Source: an uncultured Terriglobales bacterium (GTDB lineage Bacteria; Acidobacteriota; Terriglobia; Terriglobales; Acidobacteriaceae). Taken from it: a DNA stretch of 45,220 nt. Below are positions 40,303 through 45,220 of this stretch, piece after piece. Under the pieces are notes generated by a model, which was given only the letters and a program-made list of their open reading frames with translations, was not told where the DNA came from and made no database searches. The number at the start of each line of letters is the position of its first letter. Position 1 is the first letter of the stretch. The stretch covers positions 1-45,220 of the forward strand of contig CATPBJ010000112.1 in assembly GCA_955652395.1 (NCBI GenBank), read 5' to 3'. The translations under genes were made by a program, and so were the position numbers.

Positions 40303-41538
40303 ATGTCCAAGAAAGCGGTTAAACGCGAAAGCCGGAAAGCATCGCGCAAATCCTCGACTTCCGCGCGGCCGAATTCGTCGAGTCGCGAGCATGACAAATT
40401 CTTTCTCCAGCGCGCCCTTGAGCTAGCCAGTAAGGGTATCGGTTTAACTTCGCCCAACCCCTGCGTGGGGGCCGTCGTTGTAGATAGCAAAGGACGAGTA
40501 ATCGGTGAAGGCTCCCACACCTTTGAGGGAATCAAGCACGCCGAAGTGCTGGCCCTGGAGCAGGCTGGCGACCCAGCCCGCGGCGCAACCCTTTACATCA
40601 ACCTCGAACCTTGCTCGCATCAGGGCCGCACCGCGGCTTGCGCCGACGCGGTCATCGCAGCCGGCGTCCGTCGCGTGGTGGCCTGCATGCAGGATCCCAA
40701 TCCGCTGGTTGCCGGCAAAGGGTTTGAGCGGCTTCGCAATGCCGGAGTCTCTGTTGCGTCAGGCATTTTGCAGGAAGAAGCTAAAGTGCTGAATGAGAGT
40801 TTCGCCAAATATATTCGCCAGCACACGCCCCTGATCACGCTCAAGTCCGCCATGACGCTTGACGGCAAGATCGCTCCTACTCCAGGCGAGTTACACCCCC
40901 CCGCGGCGCTCGGCGGAGGAGGCGCGAGCGGCGGATGGATTACCAGCGCTGTTGCCCGTAGCCACGTGCAAGAGCTTCGTCACTGCCATGACGCAATAAT
41001 GGTCGGGGTGGGCACGATCATCGCGGACGATCCATTGCTCACGGACCGCAGCGGTCTTCCACGGCGCCGGCCGCTGCTGCGGGTGATTGTTGATTCGCGG
41101 CTGCGCCTGCCTCCCGAATCGCGCGTGGTCAAGACGGCAAAGGACGATGTGCTCGTACTCTGCTCTTTCGCCGAGGAGAAGAGGAAGCGCGAGCTGCAGG
41201 ATCAGGGAATCAGGGTGGAACAGGTGCCGGTAGGAGTTGGAGACGGCCGTCCGGATATGACACAAATCGCCCGCCGCCTGGGGACCATGGAGATCACCAG
41301 CCTGCTGGTCGAGGGCGGAGCCATGATTAATGGCGCGGCGCTGGCCTCGGGCGTTGTTGACAAGGTATTTCTTTACTACGCGCCTAAAATTCTCGCGGGC
41401 ACCGGGTCGGTGCCGTTTGCCATCGGCCCCGGCTTCGCCCACATGAGCGATGCGGCTTATGTGAAAGCAATTAGGCTGCACCGTTTCGGCGAAGATTTTG
41501 GGGTTGAGGGATATTTGCGGGATCCGTACGCGGAGTAG
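40303..41538 (+). CDS. ribD: Bifunctional diaminohydroxyphosphoribosylaminopyrimidine deaminase / reductase RibD
   Basis: 411 residues from the ATG at 40303, the first codon clear of ftsY. The first 30 residues are a basic tail (SKKAVKRESRKASRKSS), longer than usual. Deaminase domain: His79 and Glu81 in KHAEVLALE, Cys104 and Cys113 in EPCSHQGRTAACADA (zinc site). Reductase domain: TLKSAMTLDGKIA, GVGTIIADDPLLTDR and LLVEGGAMINGAAL. A Gly/Ala-rich stretch (LHPPAALGGGGASGGW, near residues 197-212) appears to be an insertion between DGKIA and WITS. ribE follows after 21 nt. The TAG stop lies in a 16-bp perfect palindrome. Confidence 0.95.
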   Translation: MSKKAVKRESRKASRKSSTSARPNSSSREHDKFFLQRALELASKGIGLTSPNPCVGAVVVDSKGRVIGEGSHTFEGIKHAEVLALEQAGDPARGATLYINLEPCSHQGRTAACADAVIAAGVRRVVACMQDPNPLVAGKGFERLRNAGVSVASGILQEEAKVLNESFAKYIRQHTPLITLKSAMTLDGKIAPTPGELHPPAALGGGGASGGWITSAVARSHVQELRHCHDAIMVGVGTIIADDPLLTDRSGLPRRRPLLRVIVDSRLRLPPESRVVKTAKDDVLVLCSFAEEKRKRELQDQGIRVEQVPVGVGDGRPDMTQIARRLGTMEITSLLVEGGAMINGAALASGVVDKVFLYYAPKILAGTGSVPFAIGPGFAHMSDAAYVKAIRLHRFGEDFGVEGYLRDPYAE

Positions 41539-41550
41539 CGCCGGCGCTAC
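41535..41550. repeat. Perfect 16-bp palindrome at the ribD stop
   Basis: GTAGCGCCGGCGCTAC is a perfect palindrome that includes the ribD TAG (41536-41538). It has the same GTAGCG...CGCTAC ends as the REPIN-like element at 34790-34934, and ends 9 nt before the ribE ATG. Confidence 0.7.
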
Positions 41551-41559
41551 AATACCCCC

Positions 41560-42204
41560 ATGTTCACCGGCATCATCGAAGAAGTCGGATGCGTCATTCG
41601 CGTCGCTCGAGAGAACGGTAACCGCCGACTTAGCGTAGCGGCTACCCGATTGAACCAGGAACTCAAGACGGGCGACAGCATTGCTGTCAGCGGTGTCTGC
41701 CTCACCGCGATCGAAATCACGCCCACGTCTTTCGCGGCCGACCTGGCGGCCGAGACCTGGAAGCGGACCTCGTTCTCTCGTATCAAAAAGGACGCGCTGG
41801 TGAATTTGGAGTTGCCCATGCGCGCTGACGGACGCTTCGGCGGCCACATCGTTCAGGGCCATGTGGACGGCACCGGCAAATTCATGGCGTTGGATCGTGT
41901 TCGAGGAGCGGACGACTACTGGCTGCGGATTGCAATACCTCCGGAACTGGCGCGCTATGTGATCTTCAAGGGTTCACTCTGCATCGAAGGCATCAGCCTC
42001 ACCGTCGCCAAGGTCGATGGCATCGAAGTGACGGCCGCGATTATTCCGCACACGGTAAAGATGACAAATCTCAAGTCGCTCAAGCCGGGCGATCCCGTGA
42101 ACCTCGAAGTGGACACGGTGGCAAAATACGTGGAAAAGATGATCAAGGGAGAATCCACGAACTCGTCGCTCACAGTGGAGCGGTTGGTGCGCGAAGGATT
42201 CTAG
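41560..42204 (+). CDS. ribE: Riboflavin synthase alpha chain
   Basis: 214 residues. It dismutates two 6,7-dimethyl-8-ribityllumazine molecules to riboflavin and pyrimidinedione. Two similar lumazine-binding barrels are visible: MFTGIIEEVG with GDSIAVSGVCLTA in the first half, and GRFGGHIVQGHVDG followed by KGSLCIEGISLTVA in the second. The C-terminal helix (NLEVDTVAKYVEKMI) drives trimer formation. It lies 21 nt after ribD, the usual order ribD-ribE; the other riboflavin genes (ribBA, ribH) are not in the window. No FMN riboswitch is seen upstream of ribD. Confidence 0.96.
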   Translation: MFTGIIEEVGCVIRVARENGNRRLSVAATRLNQELKTGDSIAVSGVCLTAIEITPTSFAADLAAETWKRTSFSRIKKDALVNLELPMRADGRFGGHIVQGHVDGTGKFMALDRVRGADDYWLRIAIPPELARYVIFKGSLCIEGISLTVAKVDGIEVTAAIIPHTVKMTNLKSLKPGDPVNLEVDTVAKYVEKMIKGESTNSSLTVERLVREGF

Positions 42205-42220
42205 AGCGATTTCCGGGTAC

Positions 42221-42243
42221 ACCTGAGAGGTCAGTCCTCAGGT
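42221..42243. terminator. Hairpin between convergent ribE and the small gene
   Basis: ACCTGAG (42221-42227) pairs with CTCAGGT (42237-42243), a 7-bp stem around a 9-nt loop. It lies between the ribE stop and the stop of the convergent small gene and includes the latter's TGA. No T-run, so only a weak terminator candidate, possibly serving both directions. Confidence 0.4.
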
Positions 42244-42398
42244 GGGTCCGCTACCGCAGCGGCACTGCGGTACGGCGACCGAGGCTTTTTTGGGGCGGTC
42301 ACGTAGGCGTAGGGATCTTCGTGGGCTCCGGGTTTCGGCCTGAAGAGGCGCTTGACGCGATCGAGCCATTCCTGGATACGAGTATTCTTGGGGCGCAT
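42231..42398 (-). CDS. 55-residue basic Pro-rich small protein
   Basis: Too short for most gene finders. An AAGGAG lies 7 nt upstream of the ATG at 42398, an excellent ribosome binding site. The product starts MRPKNTRIQEWLDRVKRLF and continues with a polar stretch containing EDPYAYVTAPKKPRSPYRS and an acidic end (DPPED). The first 20 residues form an amphipathic, Arg/Lys-rich helix; the rest is probably disordered. It lies 38 nt after the MlaF-like ATPase gene in the same direction and may be in its operon. I do not recognise a characterised family. Confidence 0.65.
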   Translation of the reverse strand: MRPKNTRIQEWLDRVKRLFRPKPGAHEDPYAYVTAPKKPRSPYRSAAAVADPPED

Positions 42399-42436
42399 CG
42401 TGGTGCTCCTTCGCGTTCTCGAATCATTTTAACAGC

Positions 42437-43264
42437 TCACGCCGGCGGAGAGTCTTTGTCCGTCGGCCCGTTGTCGGAGGTCGCGTTCACTTCAATGGAC
42501 GCCGTTATTCCCGGCTCATCGAGCTTGAGAAACTCCTGCACAATAGGTTCATCGCATCGCTCCATCTCGTCATAAGTTCCGAAGAAGATAGCTTTGGCTT
42601 CGTAGAGAAACACCACGCGGTCGGCCAGTTTCTTGGCCAGGCGCATATCGTGAGTCACGACCACGCTGGTCAGGTGCAGCTGAATTTTCAGCCGTTTGAT
42701 CAGATCGCCGAGGAGTTGAGCCATCAGCGGATCCACCATCGTCGTGGGTTCGTCATACAGGACGCATTCCGGTTGGGCTGCCAACGCTCGCGCGATCGCC
42801 ACCGAGCGCTTCATTCCGGTGGACAAATCGGAGGGTAACTGGTCGCGCATCTCTTTGACTCCGACCATGTCCAGCAGGCCATCCACGATCTGATAGATCT
42901 GCTCCTCCGAAAGCTGCCGCCGTTCGCGCAGCGGAAAAGCCACGTTCTCGCCCACGGTGAGCGAATCGAACAGAGCACCGTTCTGGAAAACGATTGTGAC
43001 TTTCTTGCGAATACGTTCCAAGTCTTCCTCGCCATAGTCTGTGATGTCCTCATGGGCGACGATCACACGGCCGGAATCCGGCTTGAGAAATCCCATGATG
43101 TTCATGAGCGATACAGATTTGCCCACGCCGCTGCGGCCCAGAATGCAAACCGTTTCTCCAGGCATCACGCTGAAGCTGACGTGGTCGAGTACGCGATTGT
43201 CCCCAAAGGCCTTGGAGACATCCTTGAACTCGATGTAAGGTCCGGACTGGTCTTCGCTGGACAT
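42437..43264 (-). CDS. MlaF-like ABC transporter ATP-binding protein
   Basis: 275 residues, a stand-alone ABC ATPase of the retrograde phospholipid (Mla/MCE) transport type. Walker A is GRSGVGKS, the Q-loop is [23 protein letters not shown] (the 'GALFDS' stretch is typical of MlaF/Ttg2A), and Walker B is [14 protein letters not shown] with the H-loop VVVTHDM. The signature reads [15 protein letters not shown]: the second Gly of LSGG is kept but the first is Thr. The last 25 residues are an acidic, low-complexity tail ([16 protein letters not shown]). Its expected partners, an MlaE permease and an MCE protein, are not in the window. The following 55-residue gene may belong to the same operon. 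Confidence 0.88.
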   Translation of the reverse strand: MSSEDQSGPYIEFKDVSKAFGDNRVLDHVSFSVMPGETVCILGRSGVGKSVSLMNIMGFLKPDSGRVIVAHEDITDYGEEDLERIRKKVTIVFQNGALFDSLTVGENVAFPLRERRQLSEEQIYQIVDGLLDMVGVKEMRDQLPSDLSTGMKRSVAIARALAAQPECVLYDEPTTMVDPLMAQLLGDLIKRLKIQLHLTSVVVTHDMRLAKKLADRVVFLYEAKAIFFGTYDEMERCDEPIVQEFLKLDEPGITASIEVNATSDNGPTDKDSPPA

Positions 43265-43299
43265 AAGCTGGTCGTTAGCGCTAGCGGCTTCTTAGCGTC

Positions 43300-43370
43300 C
43301 TTTGCGGTCAAAAGCGCTTAACCGCAAAGATCGCATAAGGACACGAAGAAATCCGCAAAGCGCGCAAAGC
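43300..43370. repeat. CTTTGCGGT/ACCGCAAAG palindromic repeat upstream of the MlaF-like gene
   Basis: CTTTGCGGT (43300-43308) and ACCGCAAAG (43321-43329) enclose a smaller palindrome AAGCGCTT (43312-43319). It is followed by further CCGCAAAG and CGCAAAG copies to about 43369. It shares its words with the repeat at 39162-39223 and fills much of the gap between the mobA-like and MlaF-like genes. Confidence 0.75.
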
Positions 43371-43421
43371 TGTTGTTGCTCGTCGGTCAAAAACCGATGG
43401 TCTAATACTAAGTGCTCCTGA

Positions 43422-44030
43422 TCATTGAGCTGACAACTTCAGCCGGGCTTCCTGCCAGTCTTTCTCATTATTCAGGTTGCGGAACATCTCTTCCCCGAAA
43501 CCGTTTCGTTCCAACTCCGGCTGCTGGATCACCCGGGTTCGCACTTCGGCGAACAAGGCATCGATCTTGTTTTTCCCAGCTCGCAGCGATTGTTCTGCAA
43601 CTTCCGCAAAATCACTTCGGTAGACGGCACACAGCGGCTGCAGGCCTCCGGCCGCGGCCGGAACCACTACCACAGCCTTGCTTGCACGTGCCTGAGCAAT
43701 CAGATAGTTCAGAAACTCCGCCTGAAGAAATGGCATGTCCACTGCTGTGATCAAGTTCAGGTCGGTGCGTGTCCTCGCCAGCGCGGCCTGAATTCCAGCG
43801 AGGGGTCCGCATCCGGGATATATGTCTTCCACCACCGGACCGAACGCCGCGAATTTCTCCGCCCTGCCGACGATCCATGCGTTTCCGGTCGCCGCATTTG
43901 CGAGTTCCAGCGCATGCGCTAACAGAGTGCGCCCTCCTAACTGCAAAAACGCCTTGTCCTGGCCCATTCGAGAGCTTTTTCCGCCTGCCAGGACAAACCC
44001 GGTTACATAGTCCACGCCGTGATAATACAC
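43422..44030 (-). CDS. mobA: Molybdenum cofactor guanylyltransferase-like protein (MobA family)
   Basis: 202 residues from a GTG at 44030 (or from an internal GTG 15 nt later). NTP-transferase fold: the nucleotide-binding loop GFVLAGGKSSRMGQDKA, PGCGPLAGI and the metal-binding AVDMPFL match MobA, which attaches GMP to molybdopterin for DMSO-reductase-type enzymes. The family is close to MocA and other NTP transferases, so the exact nucleotide is not certain. No molybdoenzyme or other mob/moa gene is nearby. The C-terminus (NLNNEKDWQEARLKL) is also MobA-like: 'NINTPEDL' is the family pattern. Confidence 0.85.
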   Translation of the reverse strand: MYYHGVDYVTGFVLAGGKSSRMGQDKAFLQLGGRTLLAHALELANAATGNAWIVGRAEKFAAFGPVVEDIYPGCGPLAGIQAALARTRTDLNLITAVDMPFLQAEFLNYLIAQARASKAVVVVPAAAGGLQPLCAVYRSDFAEVAEQSLRAGKNKIDALFAEVRTRVIQQPELERNGFGEEMFRNLNNEKDWQEARLKLSAQ

Positions 44031-44256
44031 GCCCTAGTCTTTGCCTTGGCAGCCTTGGACCGCACGTCCGCTTCGGGGAACTTAGGGCCCGATGCGACTT
44101 CTCTGGCCCCACGCGCTACCCACAACATCACAGAACAACCATTATTTCCAGGCAGTTGCGGGGCCATGCCTTTATTAGACGAAAGTAACCTAGCCCAACC
44201 GCCAATCGTTGTTGGATGATAGTTCTTCCCGGCGATCCCCTCCGGAAGAAACGACC

Positions 44257-44784
44257 ATGGCTCAGAAGTTAATGGATGTCCTCATGCTTGGCCGCTGCTC
44301 TCATGAATTTTCGTGGCCCCGACGGGCTGCCGACGGTCACTACTACCAGGTGTGCCTGCTTTGCGCCGCAGAGTACAAGTACGACTGGAAGACGATGAAG
44401 CGGATCAAGCGCATGCCGAGCGCGCCCGAACCGACGAGCGAGACGCGACGAGGCCAGAACGGCAAAAAGCCGACCTGGGTTCCGCGCGCCCGGCGCTTAA
44501 CGTTGCAGACCGCCGTCCGCTACCGCCCCAAGGGCTTGGGCACCTGGCACGAGGGTACGGTCGAAAACCTAAGCCAGTCCGGCGTGCTCCTGCTCGGGCC
44601 CCAGCAATTGCCGGTTAATACCCTGGTCGAGATGGTGTTCGAAATGCCGGAGGAGATTTCCGGCCAGAAGAACAGCACGGTGCTTTGCCAAGGCCGCATT
44701 ATTCGGCGGAAGGATACCCGCGATTCGGGGTCGATCGGCCTGGCAGCGTCAATTCTTGACTACAAATTCCTGCGTCTGCACTGA
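44257..44784 (+). CDS. PilZ-domain protein with N-terminal Cys motifs
   Basis: 175 residues from the ATG at 44257, with GGAAG upstream. The N-terminal 45 residues contain GRCSHEFSWPRRAADG and CLLCAAEYKYDW, a CX2C plus further Cys and His that may bind zinc. After a polar linker, the C-terminal domain is PilZ-like: ARRLTLQTAVRYRPKG, then GTVENLSQSGVLLLGPQQL, with a final RRKDTRDSGSIGLAASI. The PilZ c-di-GMP motif is normally RxxxR...D/NxSxxG. NLSQSGVLL fits the second part; the R-R segment is less clear (PRARRL). It may sense c-di-GMP made or removed by enzymes such as the HD-GYP protein at 37281. Confidence 0.8.
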   Translation: MAQKLMDVLMLGRCSHEFSWPRRAADGHYYQVCLLCAAEYKYDWKTMKRIKRMPSAPEPTSETRRGQNGKKPTWVPRARRLTLQTAVRYRPKGLGTWHEGTVENLSQSGVLLLGPQQLPVNTLVEMVFEMPEEISGQKNSTVLCQGRIIRRKDTRDSGSIGLAASILDYKFLRLH

Positions 44785-44969
44785 CCCCGCAGGCCGGGTC
44801 CACGATCTGCCCCCAAGAGCAGCTTCCGTGGGAGCGTAAATTGTTCTCCACCGTACGGTTATAGGCCTGGTATCCGCGGGCTCCACAGCCATAATTTTGC
44901 CCGAGACCGGAAGCCTTTCTGCATCTAAACTGTCTGTAGTGGGTTTAAGCTCAACCAGGAGCATTCTTT
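44785..44969. other. Intergenic region before the BON lipoprotein
   Basis: 185 nt with no coding sequence or clear palindrome seen. It should hold the promoter of the BON lipoprotein gene; no -35/-10 pair stands out. A possible AGGAG ribosome binding site ends it at 44957-44961. Confidence 0.5.
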
Positions 44970-45220
44970 ATGAAGGCAAAACTCTCCCTCGGCGTCGCCG
45001 GGATCATGCTGCTCGCGATTCTGACAGTTGGCGTCGGTTGCACCAAGGCCCCGAATGACGCCGAACTTACCAGCGACATCCAGACCAAGCTAGCTACGGA
45101 CTCCGGTCTGCAGGGCAAGCAACTAGGCGTGAAAGCAGAAGGCGGGACCGTGACCCTGACGGGCACAGTGGACAATGACGTTCAACGCGAAGCAGCGGCA
45201 CGCTACGCGGCTGCCCAGCC
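44970..45220 (+). CDS. BON-domain lipoprotein (cut by window end)
   Basis: The first 83 residues are visible; the stop lies outside the window. AGGAG (44957-44961) is 8 nt upstream of the ATG. The N-terminus is a lipoprotein signal (LGVAGIMLLAILTVGVGC) with the modified Cys at residue 24. The mature part reads DAELTSDIQTKLATDSGLQG, then VKAEGGTVTLTGTVDNDVQREAAARYA, the beta-alpha-beta pattern and conserved Gly-x-V-x-L-x-G of a BON domain. Such proteins (OsmY, DolP) bind phospholipid and help outer-membrane integrity under stress. Whether one or two BON domains follow is unknown. Confidence 0.85.
   Translation, partial: MKAKLSLGVAGIMLLAILTVGVGCTKAPNDAELTSDIQTKLATDSGLQGKQLGVKAEGGTVTLTGTVDNDVQREAAARYAAAQ

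Noticed and set aside
42224-42300. FMN riboswitch near the riboflavin genes
   Set aside because: No conserved riboswitch core was seen upstream of ribD or around ribE; the palindromes here are simple hairpins.
12-45220. CRISPR arrays, tRNA genes and insertion sequences
   Set aside because: No regularly spaced identical repeats with unique spacers, no cloverleaf with a CCA end, and no transposase-like protein were seen. The short-period arrays have no spacers.

Overview
This GC-rich, densely coded window looks like chromosomal DNA of a Gram-negative heterotroph, most likely an Acidobacteriota (Terriglobia-type). The assignment is inferred from the combination seen here. There is a lipoprotein with DUF1800 next to a Tat-exported DUF1501 protein, IPT/TIG plus beta-propeller proteins, lipid A and LPS transport genes (lpxB, lptE), MeaB with methylmalonyl-CoA epimerase, frequent TTG/GTG starts, and many short palindromic or short-period repeats between genes. 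No phage, plasmid, CRISPR or insertion sequence was seen. Most genes are core housekeeping.

Layout. 1-2.4 kb: end-truncated AAA ATPase, rpsT, an isoprenylcysteine methyltransferase-like protein and holA. 2.4-5.6 kb: a tightly overlapping minus-strand operon running psd, pssA, Asd-like, lptE, holA, ICMT-like, which joins phosphatidylethanolamine synthesis to LPS assembly. 5.7-8.8 kb, minus strand: meaB, mce, tsaB, rimI, ydcH (propionate/methylmalonyl-CoA handling, t6A tRNA modification, protein acetylation). 8.9-14.6 kb: a B12-binding radical SAM enzyme, an acyl-CoA dehydrogenase, a frameshifted small membrane protein, hemW, and a ketosynthase with type II PKS-like features. 14.8-20.6 kb: an ABC exporter carrying a repeat-derived insertion, a decayed pseudogene, lpxB, and a secreted M1-peptidase-like protein that has lost its zinc site. 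20.7-26.6 kb: a PaaI-type thioesterase, fabH, and the DUF1800/DUF1501 pair. 26.6-29.5 kb: SRP RNA (ffs) on the minus strand, a TgpA-like transglutaminase, and a gene remnant. 29.5-36.6 kb, plus strand: rimO, yacG, pgpA, an IPT/propeller protein, cinA, thpR, plsY, gpsA. 36.7-42.2 kb, plus strand: a small secreted protein, an HD-GYP sensor, ftsY, ribD, ribE. 42.2-45.2 kb: a 55-residue conserved-looking small gene, an MlaF-like ATPase, mobA-like, a PilZ protein, and a BON-domain lipoprotein cut by the window end.

Membrane biogenesis is the dominant theme. Phospholipid genes (psd, pssA, pgpA, plsY, gpsA), fatty-acid genes (fabH, the ketosynthase), lipid A/LPS genes (lpxB, lptE, possibly the exporter and the MlaF-like ATPase) and both SRP-pathway components ffs and ftsY all occur within 45 kb.

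The least explained signal is non-coding. Two kinds of dispersed sequence recur: short-period (7 to 10 nt) degenerate tandem arrays in intergenic gaps, and GC-rich palindromic REP/REPIN-like elements. The second kind has entered coding sequence at least once (the ABC exporter), probably twice (the lptE signal region), and overlaps several stop codons. Both are the best candidates for follow-up. No clearly new multi-gene system was found.
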